From positions 496,001-560,000 of the forward strand of contig JASJOS010000005.1 of NCBI GenBank assembly GCA_030068525.1: a stretch of DNA of 64,000 bases, written 5' to 3'. Positions 16,066-24,570 of the stretch are shown one piece after another. Made by a program: the position numbers and the translations under genes. The notes beneath the pieces are model-generated. The model was not told the DNA's origin. It saw only the letters and a list, made by a program, of their open reading frames with translations, and did no database searches. The DNA comes from Xanthocytophaga flava (lineage in GTDB: Bacteria > Bacteroidota > Bacteroidia > Cytophagales > 172606-1). The first letter of the stretch is position 1; each line of letters starts with the position of its first letter.

Positions 16066-16932
16066 CTAATTCAATAAGAAGCTGTTTACCTCATTTGCGA
16101 AATCCTTGCTATACTGAAATAATGCCCCATGCCCTGAGTCACTCCACAATACAAGTTTGGCATTTGGTATATTCTGAAGCATTATATAAGAATTAATCGA
16201 GTCAACCATAACGTCTTCACTTCCATTAACAATAAGTGCCGGCTGATTTATAGAGCGTAGCTGTTTGCTATCTTTGTCTGTTTCTAAGCCATATTGTATA
16301 ATTGCCCTAGCCTGGTTACCAATTGTTTCCTGGCTACTAGGCAAATCCCTGTCGTGTTGTCTTTCGGCAAGCCTGCCTAAAAAAGCCTCTCCAGCTTTGA
16401 TACTGCTTGGTGTTTTGCTGAAAAAAAGGTTGATCAATACCCTGTCCGGACCATCCACAAAAGCTTTTTCCAGGTGAGATTCCAATTGCGCAATCGCTTT
16501 TCCTCCTATGGATCCCGTACCTGCCAATATTAATTTATGTACGAGTTCAGGTTGATGCGTGGCTATATGTTGCGCTATAAAGCCACCAAGCGAGAATCCC
16601 AGAAGGTTCACCTTATCATAACCTAAGGCGTGGATAAAATCTACAGCATCCTGAGCCATAGCGGGTACATTGTCAGGAGTAATCCCTTTAGAGCTGCCAA
16701 CGCCTTTGTTGTTAAACAACACAACAGGATGTTGAGCAGCTATTGCATTGGTAACTTCAGGGTCCCAATTATCCATGTTCCCAGTGAAGTGTTGCAGGAA
16801 TATAACAGGGATTCCTTCTTTTTTACCAAATGAGCGGTAAGTAAAATCTATGCCATTTACACTTACAGACTTCGTTGGTATTGTCTGATGGTTAAATTCC
16901 TGTAATGCGGAGATAGTCTCTTTCATTTCCAT
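16066..16932 (-). CDS. Alpha/beta hydrolase, 288 aa
   Basis: A serine hydrolase of the alpha/beta fold, resembling esterases, haloperoxidase-like or epoxide-hydrolase-like enzymes. The oxyanion region is LQHFTGNMDNWDP. The nucleophile is S114 in GFSLGG, and the acid and His are likely the Asp in NGSEDVMVD and H268 in DSGHGALFQ. There is no signal peptide, so it is cytoplasmic. The ATG at 16930-16932 fits. Unlike the three hydrolases that follow upstream on the same strand, it is not a close relative of them. An inverted repeat that may be its operator lies at 16961-17015. Confidence 0.85.
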   Translation of the reverse strand: MEMKETISALQEFNHQTIPTKSVSVNGIDFTYRSFGKKEGIPVIFLQHFTGNMDNWDPEVTNAIAAQHPVVLFNNKGVGSSKGITPDNVPAMAQDAVDFIHALGYDKVNLLGFSLGGFIAQHIATHQPELVHKLILAGTGSIGGKAIAQLESHLEKAFVDGPDRVLINLFFSKTPSSIKAGEAFLGRLAERQHDRDLPSSQETIGNQARAIIQYGLETDKDSKQLRSINQPALIVNGSEDVMVDSINSYIMLQNIPNAKLVLWSDSGHGALFQYSKDFANEVNSFLLN

Positions 16933-16960
16933 TTTGCATATGTTTTATAGATTTAAATTA

Positions 16961-17015
16961 AGAACCACCGCAGATAAAATATTTTTTTTCAGTTAGTAAT
17001 AACTACGGTGGTTCT
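16961..17015. promoter_or_regulatory. Candidate operator: spaced 10-bp inverted repeat
   Basis: AGAACCACCG at 16961-16970 is exactly inverted as CGGTGGTTCT at 17006-17015, 29 bases upstream of the hydrolase start. The 35-base AT-rich spacer could hold the promoter, so a repressor binding both sites could loop it out. No regulator gene is next to it. Confidence 0.45.
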
Positions 17016-17044
17016 AACCTTTTTGCGACTTTGATTTTAACTTT

Positions 17045-17235
17045 GAAGCTGTTTAAACAAATTAGTAAAGGCTGCAAAGGCAGATAATAATAAAGTTCTT
17101 TAAGAACTAAAAACACATAGGCTGCGCCTTCGCCTATTTTTCGGCCCATAGCTGCTCTATGCCCCCTCAAAATACTCTAGTCTCGCTTCAAAATCTTGCC
17201 TTTTCGCTGTTTTAAAATCTGTTTAAAACAGCTTC
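17045..17235. mobile_element. MITE-like element, 191 bp, member 2
   Basis: The ends GAAGCTGTTTAAACA (17045-17059) and TGTTTAAAACAGCTTC (17220-17235) are inverse copies with one added base. Shared internal blocks (TTTTTCGGC, TCTCGCTTCAAAAT, TTTTCGCTGTTTTAAAA) link it to the element at 15823. It ends three bases after the stop codon of the hydrolase gene 17239-18036 and fills the gap to the next gene. Confidence 0.7.
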
Positions 17236-17238
17236 TTT

Positions 17239-18036
17239 TTATTTTGCCTCTAAAGCTATTACTTGAGCCAGAACATGCGGGAATACTATAAAAGGAGTAT
17301 GGCTTGAAGGAAGAGAATATACTCTTTCTATACCTGCATCCTTCGCCATTTTTTGCTGTAGTGTATATCCGATAGTATGATCATTGAGGCTTGAAACAAA
17401 TACCTTACTGATCTTTCCGAATCTGCCCTCACTAAGGGTTACCGGGGTAGCTAACGGAGCTAATGGTTCAGGTTTTAGATTATTGCTTACATAGTCAGCT
17501 ACCTGCTTTGGCGCATCTGCTAAAAAAACATCCGCAATACCATCTTTTTTTATGCTGGCAATTCCAGCTTTCTCATCTACGATAAGATTTTTTCCGACAT
17601 GGCTCTCTGCATCAGTTTGTGCAATGGACAGCAAACTTTCGCCGTTTTTAGGTACATAAGCCGCTATATAAACTATCTTCTTAATTTGTGGGGCGAGCTG
17701 TTCCGCTACTTCGCTTGCCACAATACCGCCAAAACTATGACCTACTAAAATGACATTTTGTTTATTTCCGATGGCTTTCTTGACCTCGTCAACATAGAGC
17801 TTCAGGCTAATCGCTGAAATCGCCGTATTATCGCTTCCATGGCCAGGAAGGTTTACCGGTATAACAGAATTACCTTCTGCTTTCAAATCGTCGGTTACAT
17901 GTTGCCAATCACCTGATGATGACCAGGCTCCGTGAATAATTACAATAGTATTGGAGTTCTTAGCTTTACTAGCCTGCGCGAAAGCAGTGAAGGTTGTGAT
18001 AAAAAGTGCGGTTATTACTAAAATTGAATTTTTCAT
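17239..18036 (-). CDS. Secreted alpha/beta hydrolase, 265 aa
   Basis: A periplasmic or secreted serine hydrolase. The N-terminus MKNSILVITALFITTFTAFAQ is a signal peptide with a cleavage site after AFA. The body has IVIIHGAWSSSGDWQHV (oxyanion region), the nucleophile S101 in VGHSFGG, and the base H246 in SSHTPF. The family is the AB_hydrolase_6-like, salicylate-esterase-like set. It is 17 bases downstream of the lipoprotein paralogue, so they share a transcript. A MITE-like element begins right after its stop. Substrate unknown. Confidence 0.85.
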   Translation of the reverse strand: MKNSILVITALFITTFTAFAQASKAKNSNTIVIIHGAWSSSGDWQHVTDDLKAEGNSVIPVNLPGHGSDNTAISAISLKLYVDEVKKAIGNKQNVILVGHSFGGIVASEVAEQLAPQIKKIVYIAAYVPKNGESLLSIAQTDAESHVGKNLIVDEKAGIASIKKDGIADVFLADAPKQVADYVSNNLKPEPLAPLATPVTLSEGRFGKISKVFVSSLNDHTIGYTLQQKMAKDAGIERVYSLPSSHTPFIVFPHVLAQVIALEAK

Positions 18037-18052
18037 GATAGACGATAGATTT

Positions 18053-18871
18053 TTAGTTATTAGCTATTTTGGTAAGAAGTGATGATAAGTTATCAGGTTG
18101 CGAAAGAAAGGGACTATGTCCGGTATTTATCTCATATACAGATTTGACATTCCCGGTTGAAATCATTTTATTTTGTAAGTATGGCGACACAACATGATCC
18201 TGTAAAGTTTTGATGTATGCTTTTTTAACGGATCCGAAATTTTGTCCGGTAAGCGTTACAGGATTAATAAATGGAATTAATGGCTCCGTACGGTAGTTAT
18301 TTAGTACCAGGTTTTGTACTTCCGGGGTTCCATCCTGAATAAACAAATCAACAATTTGGTCTTGTTTGACATCTACTGTATAGGTATCGGTATTGAAGAT
18401 CAATATATCCTTACCTCCAAGGTGTGAATCCGGATCCATATGTGCCAAACTGTCAAGTGTCAGGCCTGAAACAGGCAGATAAGCCGCAACATAGATCAGT
18501 GTTTCTATTTTTTCAGGTATTGACTCTGCTACTGAAGAAATTATCATTCCACCCAGGCTATGCCCTACAAGTAAAACCTTTCCGTCTACCGTCGAAATCG
18601 CATTCATTACTTTTTCCTTATATTTATCCAGTGTTATTTCAGTGGGAGGAGTTTGGTCAGCACCGTGGCCCGGCAACTCAACAACAATCACATGGTTACC
18701 CTGCTTTTCAAGATTAGCTTTCACAGCTTGCCAGGCATACGGCGCCTGCCAGGCTCCATGAACCAGGACATAATTCTTAGGGTTTGCAGGTTGCACATCA
18801 TCGCTTGAGCAGGATGATAAAATGAACATAGCTACAAGAACAAGTAGTTGTATTACTCTTAATTTTTTCAT
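18053..18871 (-). CDS. Lipoprotein alpha/beta hydrolase, 272 aa
   Basis: This is the membrane-anchored paralogue. The signal ends in FILSSC with the lipidated Cys at residue 21. The catalytic body has VLVHGAWQAPYAWQAV, nucleophile S105 in VGHSLGG and the base in NTGHSPF, in the same order as the neighbouring enzymes. It is the first gene of a two-gene unit with 17239-18036. With the cytoplasmic copy at 19034 it makes a set of three paralogues with three different destinations. Substrate unknown, probably an ester or amide. Confidence 0.85.
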   Translation of the reverse strand: MKKLRVIQLLVLVAMFILSSCSSDDVQPANPKNYVLVHGAWQAPYAWQAVKANLEKQGNHVIVVELPGHGADQTPPTEITLDKYKEKVMNAISTVDGKVLLVGHSLGGMIISSVAESIPEKIETLIYVAAYLPVSGLTLDSLAHMDPDSHLGGKDILIFNTDTYTVDVKQDQIVDLFIQDGTPEVQNLVLNNYRTEPLIPFINPVTLTGQNFGSVKKAYIKTLQDHVVSPYLQNKMISTGNVKSVYEINTGHSPFLSQPDNLSSLLTKIANN

Positions 18872-18929
18872 GATTAGTAATGGGTATTAGATTAGTATAG
18901 GGAGAATTTATTTTTACTTACTTTTATAA

Positions 18930-19045
18930 GAAGCGAAAAGGCAAGATTTTGGAGTGAGATGAACGTATTTTGCCTGGTGCAACCTCATGAAGGCGCAGCC
19001 TAAAAGATGCCTTTGCAGCCTTTACTAATTTGTTTAAGCAGCTTC
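18930..19045. mobile_element. Truncated MITE-like element, member 3
   Basis: This copy is in reverse orientation to the element at 17045. Its right end (CTTTGCAGCCTTTACTAATT through GCAGCTTC) matches the left end of member 2, and its left part (AAGCGAAAAGGCAAGATTTT) matches the inside of member 2's right side, but the left terminal repeat is missing. The right end overlaps the final codons of the hydrolase gene 19034-19807. Confidence 0.65.
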
Positions 19046-19807
19046 CAAAGCTATAATGGCTGATAACACTTGAGGAAATACAATAAATGGAGTGTGACTT
19101 GACGGGAGTGAGTAGGTTCTTACAATACCAGCGTCTTTAACCATTTTTTGTTGAAGTAAATAACCAATAGTAAGGTCATTTTCGCTATGTACATATACCT
19201 TAGCAATTTTTCCAAAACTGCCTTCACTAAGGGTCACCGGAGCAGCTAATGGAGCCAGAGGCTCTGGCCTCATAGTATTGGCCACATATTCGGCCACTGC
19301 TATTGGAGCATCCGCTAAGAAAACTTCAGCAATTGCATCTTTAGCGATGCTGGCAACTCCAGCTTTTTCGTCTACAATCAGGTTTTTACTTATCAGGCTC
19401 TGCGTATCAGTCTGCGCAAGTGATAATAAACTGTCTCTGTTTTTAGGTACGAAAGCTGAAATATAAATCAGTTTCTTAATCTGAGGAGCAATTAACTCTC
19501 CTACCTCGCTAATTACTATTCCACCGAAACTATGACCTATCAATATTACATCCGTTTCATTACCAATAGCTTTTAAAACCTCGTACACATACAGTTGCAG
19601 GCTAACGTCTGAGATCGGTGTCGCATCGCTACCATGGCCGGGAAGATTTACGATGATCAGATTGTTTCCTTCAGAAGTCAGGTAGTCGGCAACATAATGC
19701 CAATCTTTTGCTGAAGACCAGGCTCCATGAACAATTACAATGGTGTTGGTCTTTTTAGTTACCGGAGAACTTACAGTTGCTTTGGTGTTATTTTTCTCGT
19801 TTTGCAT
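19034..19807 (-). CDS. Alpha/beta hydrolase without signal peptide, 257 aa
   Basis: The third paralogue of the tandem set, closest to 17239-18036. It has IVIVHGAWSSAKDWHYV, the nucleophile S93 in GHSFGG and the base in SSHTPF. Its N-terminus (MQNEKNNTKATVSSPVTKK) is polar, with no signal peptide, so it should be cytoplasmic; either the signal was lost or the start differs. Its last codons and the stop (GAAGCTGCTTAA) lie inside the terminal repeat of a MITE-like element, so the insertion replaced the original C-terminus. The Crp-like gene upstream is divergent. Confidence 0.85.
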   Translation of the reverse strand: MQNEKNNTKATVSSPVTKKTNTIVIVHGAWSSAKDWHYVADYLTSEGNNLIIVNLPGHGSDATPISDVSLQLYVYEVLKAIGNETDVILIGHSFGGIVISEVGELIAPQIKKLIYISAFVPKNRDSLLSLAQTDTQSLISKNLIVDEKAGVASIAKDAIAEVFLADAPIAVAEYVANTMRPEPLAPLAAPVTLSEGSFGKIAKVYVHSENDLTIGYLLQQKMVKDAGIVRTYSLPSSHTPFIVFPQVLSAIIALEAA

Positions 19808-19857
19808 ATTATTACTTGTTTAATTCTATGCAAAGAAAGAGCGAATAAAACCTTTAT

Positions 19858-20200
19858 CTCTTGCCACAAGACAAGTAATGAAATTGAAGCTCTATTTTTA
19901 TTAAATTTGAATGATGACAAGTATTGAAGCGCTGACCTATCAATATAATGTATAATAAAGAGAACAATAGCCTCCTATTAATCATATACAGTAAAGACAA
20001 ACTGGTTATATATTCAAGCTATGGAGTGATGTAAATACCCATAGTATTTAAACTGTCAATAAGTACTTTTAGAGGTTTAGTTACTAAAAAAACTCTCTTA
20101 GTATACATTTTTTCCGCTCAGACAGAGCATGCCTAAATGTTAGTTTTATTGCCATTGAAAAACTAAAGATGAAAATTTGATTACTTGTCATAGGACAAGT
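19858..20200. promoter_or_regulatory. GACAAGT half-sites and palindrome between divergent genes
   Basis: ACTTGTC-ATAG-GACAAGT at 20183-20200 is a palindrome with perfect 7-bp arms. The same GACAAGT half-site recurs at 19870-19876 and 19916-19922. The sites lie between the hydrolase gene (minus) and the Crp-like gene (plus), in 529 bases otherwise without a gene. The 18-bp size suits a Crp/Fnr dimer, so the regulator at 20337 is the natural binder. Confidence 0.55.
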
Positions 20201-20336
20201 GCAAGAGTTTCTATTATATTTTTCTTTGCAATGCCAACCCGAAATGGATGAAATTGAAAAATAAGAATCAATGGAAATTTAAGTATTAGCCTAAGGGACA
20301 AATAACTCTTTTCTGTTTAACTTTAATACAATAGCA

Positions 20337-20918
20337 ATGGATAAACAAGGATTAAAAAATTATATAATCAAGAATTTGTCATTTCCAGACCGCACACTGG
20401 ATGATGTGGTTGAGTATTTTGAAGAAATAACCATTTTGAAAAATGATTTTTTTCTTAAAGAGGGAAAAGTAAATGAGCATTATTTCTTTTTGCAGAGTGG
20501 TTTTATGAGAGCATTTACGTATGATAGTGAAGGAAATGAGATCACGACTAATTTTTATCAGAAAGATAGTGTGGTATTTGAAGTGTCATCATTCTATTTA
20601 AGAACCCCTTCTACTGAAAATATTCAAGCAGTGACGGATTGTTATGGTTATGCCATTAGCTATAACCAATTGAATTTATTACTGCATGCGATTCCTGAGT
20701 TCAGAGCCTATGGTGTTAAAATGTTAGCGAGAGAATATGTGCTATATAAAAAAAGAACACTTGAGTTAATAAATTTAAGCGGTGAAGCACGTTATGAAAA
20801 TTTAATGAATAGCAATAAAGAGGTATTTCAGCATGCCCAATTAAAACAAATTGCTTCGTACCTCAATGTTACAGATACTTCCCTAAGTAGAATAAGACGC
20901 GAATTCTCAAAAAAATAG
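20337..20918 (+). CDS. Crp/Fnr-family regulator, 193 aa
   Basis: A cyclic-nucleotide-fold regulator of the short Bacteroidota type. The beta-roll spans residues about 15-110 (FFLKEGKVNEHYFFLQSGFM), then a dimer helix, then a winged helix with LKQIASYLNVTDTSLSRIRRE near the end. The Crp residues that bind cAMP are not evident. It is divergent from the tandem hydrolases and separated by GACAAGT sites, so it may control them and itself. The ATG at 20337 starts the family N-terminus cleanly. Confidence 0.85.
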   Translation: MDKQGLKNYIIKNLSFPDRTLDDVVEYFEEITILKNDFFLKEGKVNEHYFFLQSGFMRAFTYDSEGNEITTNFYQKDSVVFEVSSFYLRTPSTENIQAVTDCYGYAISYNQLNLLLHAIPEFRAYGVKMLAREYVLYKKRTLELINLSGEARYENLMNSNKEVFQHAQLKQIASYLNVTDTSLSRIRREFSKK

Positions 20919-21046
20919 ACCATTTGTATTAATAACACCTTACACCGACTTTTATATTTGGGGATACTCTACGTGTTGAGCCTTTTCAATCCTATTTGAT
21001 GACAACATATCAGAACATGAGTCAACCTGAATATTGGATATGAGTA

Positions 21047-21086
21047 AAACCTAAGCCTATGTTTTTGAAAATGTGGGCTTGGGTTT
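21047..21086. terminator. Weak terminator-like hairpin
   Basis: AAACCTAAGCCTA at 21047-21059 pairs with TGGGCTTGGGTTT at 21074-21086 using two G-U pairs, with a 14-base loop. It lies 129 bases after the Crp-like gene's stop and is followed by TATTCTTG, so the terminator call is weak. Confidence 0.35.
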
Positions 21087-21373
21087 ATTCTTGAGAATTA
21101 ATCTCTCGTCATTTGTCTATTGTCCCTTACATTATTCTACTTGCAGCCCCTTCATTTTTTGCTTGTCCAAAAAACAGTTTACCAAACGAGAGTTTGGTGA
21201 GCCAGATTTGTGTGTGCAAAAAAGGACACTTTCTGCCGATCCTTTAGTCCACAAGGCCAAAGGCCAACCTCGCAGCAGAAAGAAGGCCATCGCACCTACA
21301 CCACCACTCGCGATTGAAGGCATCGCAACTCTCTTTGTGATATTTATTATCCTTTCTCAATGACATCCTTTCG
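21087..21373. other. Intergenic, no gene supported
   Basis: Short frames exist on both strands, including one of 63 codons on the minus strand, but codon content and lack of context argue against genes. The stretch between 21140 and 21360 has a different, more GC-rich texture and could be a fragment of a larger repeat. Confidence 0.35.
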
Positions 21374-21449
21374 TTTCCGTCGTTGGTGTTATCACCAACG
21401 AGCTGTTTCCCACCGTTCATGTTGGTGATAACACCAACATGGGGAAAAC
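21374..21449. repeat. Dispersed hairpin repeat, copy C
   Basis: The third copy of the double-hairpin unit, and the most regular. Stem 1 is CGTTGGTG-TTAT-CACCAACG at 21381-21400. Stem 2, CATGTTGGTG-ATAA-CACCAACATG at 21418-21441, is perfect over 10 bp and is wrapped by TTTCCCA/TGGGGAAA. Confidence 0.85.
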
Positions 21450-21507
21450 TAAAAAATTGGGGATAACCCTTGTTGTTATACAAACACAAATATGATGGAT
21501 GACACCT

Positions 21508-21633
21508 CCCAAATCAGGTACTAGGGAAAGGATAGTTGAAAATTTCAATGTATTTGACTTTGAGTTGTCTCCTGATGATATGGCAACTATCCAATCGCTG
21601 GATAAAGGGAGTGGATTCATTTATTATCTGTAA
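21508..21633 (+). pseudogene. 3' fragment of an aldo/keto reductase
   Basis: The last 41 codons of a reductase (from [18 protein letters not shown] to a TAA at 21631-21633) are nearly identical to the end of the gene at 14930-15730 at both DNA and protein level, with a few substitutions such as SPDDM for SPEDM. The 5' part of the gene is missing, and the match continues about 30 bases past the stop. It is a truncated duplicate created by recombination, next to repeat copy C. Confidence 0.85.
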
Positions 21634-21636
21634 AAG

Positions 21637-21753
21637 ATGCTTGAAAATAGCAAGCCTTTACTATGGCTTGATACGTTCAAAGAGGTATTTGACGAGATTC
21701 TTATCAAAGGAGTGTTATCTGAGCCCTCTTCTTTACATCCTATTTCAGAATAA
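21637..21753 (+). CDS. Small open frame of 38 codons, doubtful
   Basis: An ATG 3 bases after the reductase fragment opens a frame reading LENSKPLLWLDTFKEVFDEIL and ending TAA 21751-21753. The content is protein-like, but its first part lies in the duplicated reductase 3' flank, so it may be a chance fusion. Function unknown. Confidence 0.25.
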   Translation: MLENSKPLLWLDTFKEVFDEILIKGVLSEPSSLHPISE

Positions 21754-21847
21754 GATGCTATTTTTTCATTGCATGCAACCTGCCAGCTCAATTAAGCATC
21801 TTACCCTCAAAGGTTTACCTCTATACTTTTCCCTATAATCCATCCCT

Positions 21848-24292
21848 ATGCTCCAGAACTATCTGACTATCGCCCTGCGCAACTTATGGCGCAACAAAGC
21901 TTTTTCGGCTATCAATATTTTTGGTTTGGCCATCGGCATTGCCACATGCCTGCTGATTACCTTGTACGTACTCGATGAACTGAGCTACGACCGCCATTTT
22001 AGTAAAGCTGACCGCATTTACCGGATGGGTTTCAGCGGTAAATTCAACGGACAGGTGCTGGATGCAACTGCATTAGGTGCTCCATTAGCGAGACAAATGC
22101 GGGTCGATTATCCGGAAGTGGAAGAATCGACCCGGCTGCGGGTTTCAGGCAATCCCTTTGTGACCTATGGAAACCGGACATTCAAGGAAGACAAATTTGT
22201 GTATGTTGACTCTAATTTTTTTCAGGTATTCGACATCCCCTTTCTAAAAGGTGATCCCAAAACGGCCTTGTCGCAACCCAATACGATGGTGATTACCCAG
22301 GCCATTGCCCGGAAGTACTTTGGCAACCAAGACCCGATGGGTAAAATGCTCCAGTTGAAAAGCTGGAATAATACGTATAAAGTAACGGGTGTGATTGAGA
22401 AGGTTCCGGCCAATACCCATTTCCACTTCGATCTGTTTGCGACCATGCTCAACCACGAAGATGCCAAGCAACAGATATTTGCCAATTTTAACTTCCCGAC
22501 CTACATAGTATTAAAGAAAGGCTATGATTATAAGCAACTGGAAGCCAAGCTACCCACAATTGTCAACCGGTTCATTGAGCCGGAATTCAAACAATACTTG
22601 GGCGCTACTACAGCTGACTTACGGAAGGCAGACAATCAAATGGGGTTTTTCCTGCAACCACTCACTGACATCCATCTGCACTCGCACCAATATGACCAAT
22701 TGGAAGCCAATGGAGATATTCGTTACGTGTACATTTTTTCGACCATCGCCGGCTTTATGCTGCTCATTGCCTGCATCAACTTTATGAACCTGTCTACTGC
22801 CAGTGCCGCCCGAAGGGCTAAAGAAGTAGGCATTCGCAAAGTACTGGGGTCAGTGAAAGAACAACTAGTTGGTCAATTCTTGTCCGAATCGATGCTATTG
22901 GCCGGTTTCGCACTGCTGTTAGCTGTACTCATCGTGATTTTCTGCTTGCCGGCTTTTAATAGTCTGACAGGTAAAACGTTTTCTATCTCTTCCATTGTTC
23001 AAGGCTGGTCAGTAGCAGGGCTGGCTGTCTTATGTCTGTTAGTGGGCTTACTCGCTGGAAGTTATCCGGCATTCTTCCTATCCTCGTTCAAACCGATTGC
23101 CGTGCTCAAAGGAGGCAATCCGACAATGCAGTTGGTGTCAGGCAGCCGTCAATCGGGTCTTCGGTTGCGAAGTGTACTGGTGGTATTCCAGTTTTTTATT
23201 TCCATCATCCTAGTAGTGGGCACTATCGTCGTTTATCAGCAATTGACCTTCATGCAGAACAAGAAGATCGGTTTTGATAAAGAGCAGGTGATAGTGATTC
23301 ACGATACCTATGCCCTGCGAAAAAATGAGCAGGCTTTCCGCAACCAGCTTCTGCAAGATTCACGCGTGGTACGGGCGAGTATCTCCGACTACATTCCAGT
23401 AGGACCGACCAATTATGATTATAGTCCCGTTTTTCCCGAAGATCATCCAACCCAAAATGTAGTAATGGGGCACTACCGGGTCGATGAGGAGTATGTACCC
23501 ACGCTTGGAATGGAATTGGCTCAAGGACGAAATTTTTCAAGGGACTTTGGCACCGACTCTCTTGCGGTGATTATGAATGAGTCTGCCGTTAGGTCGCTGG
23601 GATGGCAGAAAGATCCGCTAGGTAAAAAAGTACTTCGCATTGTGGATGGAAACGGTACAAAACGAGCCTATACGGTCATTGGCGTAGTGAAGGATTTCCA
23701 TTTTAAGTCCCTGCACGAAAAGATTGGCCCACTCATCCTATTTATGGGCGAGAATTCGGGTAGTATTCTGGTGAAGGTAAAAACCAAAGACATCGCGGGC
23801 TTACTGGCTTCGTTCAAAAAACAGTGGAGCGCCTTCTCCTCTGATGCACCTTTCGGGTACTCCTTCATCGACCAACGGTTTGAATCGGTTTATCGGGTCG
23901 AACAGAAAATCGGACAAATCCTGAGCATCTTTGCTGGCCTGACCATTTTCATTGCGTGCCTGGGACTGTTTGGCCTGGCTACCTTTACCGCCCAGCAGCG
24001 CAACAGGGAGTTCGGCATCCGCAAAGTACTCGGAGCCAGTGTGACAAATATTATTGGGCTGCTTTCCAAGGACTTCCTGGTACTGGTGCTGACTGCCAAT
24101 CTGATTGCCTGGCCTATCGCTTATTATGCCATGAACCGCTGGCTGGAAGATTTCGCCTACCGCATTTCCATCGCCTGGTGGGTGTTTGCCCTGGCGGCGG
24201 CGTTAGCCTTACTCATCACGCTGGTAACGGTGAGCTACCAGGCGGTGAAAGCAGCCCTGGCCAATCCGGTGACCTCACTCAAAACAGAATAA
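21848..24292 (+). CDS. FtsX/MacB-type ABC transporter permease, 814 aa
   Basis: A large permease with two MacB-like halves, of the type abundant in Bacteroidota and usually linked to antimicrobial peptide or lipoprotein export and envelope stress. It has an N-terminal membrane segment (about 20-42), a large periplasmic domain (43-280), a first FtsX core with RRAKEVGIRKVLGS, a second periplasmic domain, and a C-terminal FtsX core with NREFGIRKVLGASVTNI. No ATPase gene is adjacent, so it must use one encoded elsewhere. Its DNA is visibly richer in GC than its neighbours, suggesting transfer. A strong hairpin follows its stop. Confidence 0.9.
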   Translation: MLQNYLTIALRNLWRNKAFSAINIFGLAIGIATCLLITLYVLDELSYDRHFSKADRIYRMGFSGKFNGQVLDATALGAPLARQMRVDYPEVEESTRLRVSGNPFVTYGNRTFKEDKFVYVDSNFFQVFDIPFLKGDPKTALSQPNTMVITQAIARKYFGNQDPMGKMLQLKSWNNTYKVTGVIEKVPANTHFHFDLFATMLNHEDAKQQIFANFNFPTYIVLKKGYDYKQLEAKLPTIVNRFIEPEFKQYLGATTADLRKADNQMGFFLQPLTDIHLHSHQYDQLEANGDIRYVYIFSTIAGFMLLIACINFMNLSTASAARRAKEVGIRKVLGSVKEQLVGQFLSESMLLAGFALLLAVLIVIFCLPAFNSLTGKTFSISSIVQGWSVAGLAVLCLLVGLLAGSYPAFFLSSFKPIAVLKGGNPTMQLVSGSRQSGLRLRSVLVVFQFFISIILVVGTIVVYQQLTFMQNKKIGFDKEQVIVIHDTYALRKNEQAFRNQLLQDSRVVRASISDYIPVGPTNYDYSPVFPEDHPTQNVVMGHYRVDEEYVPTLGMELAQGRNFSRDFGTDSLAVIMNESAVRSLGWQKDPLGKKVLRIVDGNGTKRAYTVIGVVKDFHFKSLHEKIGPLILFMGENSGSILVKVKTKDIAGLLASFKKQWSAFSSDAPFGYSFIDQRFESVYRVEQKIGQILSIFAGLTIFIACLGLFGLATFTAQQRNREFGIRKVLGASVTNIIGLLSKDFLVLVLTANLIAWPIAYYAMNRWLEDFAYRISIAWWVFALAAALALLITLVTVSYQAVKAALANPVTSLKTE

Positions 24293-24359
24293 CCCGAACA
24301 GAATAATTTGTCTTAAGATTAGAAGAGTTGACCCCTTATCACTTATTCTTTTTACCATC

Positions 24360-24420
24360 CCAGGTAAGCTGTTGCTAGTGTCGACTATTTTGTTGTCGAC
24401 ACTAGCAACAGCTTACCTGG
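24360..24420. terminator. Perfect 26-bp stem-loop after the permease
   Basis: Bases 24360-24385 are exactly inverted at 24395-24420 with a 9-base loop (TATTTTGTT). It lies 67 bases after the permease stop. The stem is far longer than a usual terminator and no T-run follows, so it may instead be a collapsed inverted-repeat element; the outer AAGCTGTTGCTAG resembles the MITE ends at 15823. Confidence 0.7.
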
Positions 24421-24570
24421 AAGTACACTAATTTTCCCTTCTCTTTTTTCGTTTCCTTCCTTGTGAACAGGTAACCTATGGAAGTAACAAATCATGAAAA
24501 CAAAACAAGCTTATGAAATAATTTGTATCTTACCATTCCACAAAAAAGCTACTACTTAACCTGTTTCCTT

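Noticed and set aside
21132-21323. 63-codon minus-strand frame
   Set aside because: It looks like a spurious frame in a GC-richer patch. No domain, start context or neighbours support it, though the patch itself may be part of a repeat.
21536-21838. 100-codon plus-strand frame downstream of repeat copy C
   Set aside because: Its first part is another frame of the reductase fragment at 21508-21633, so it is not independent coding sequence.
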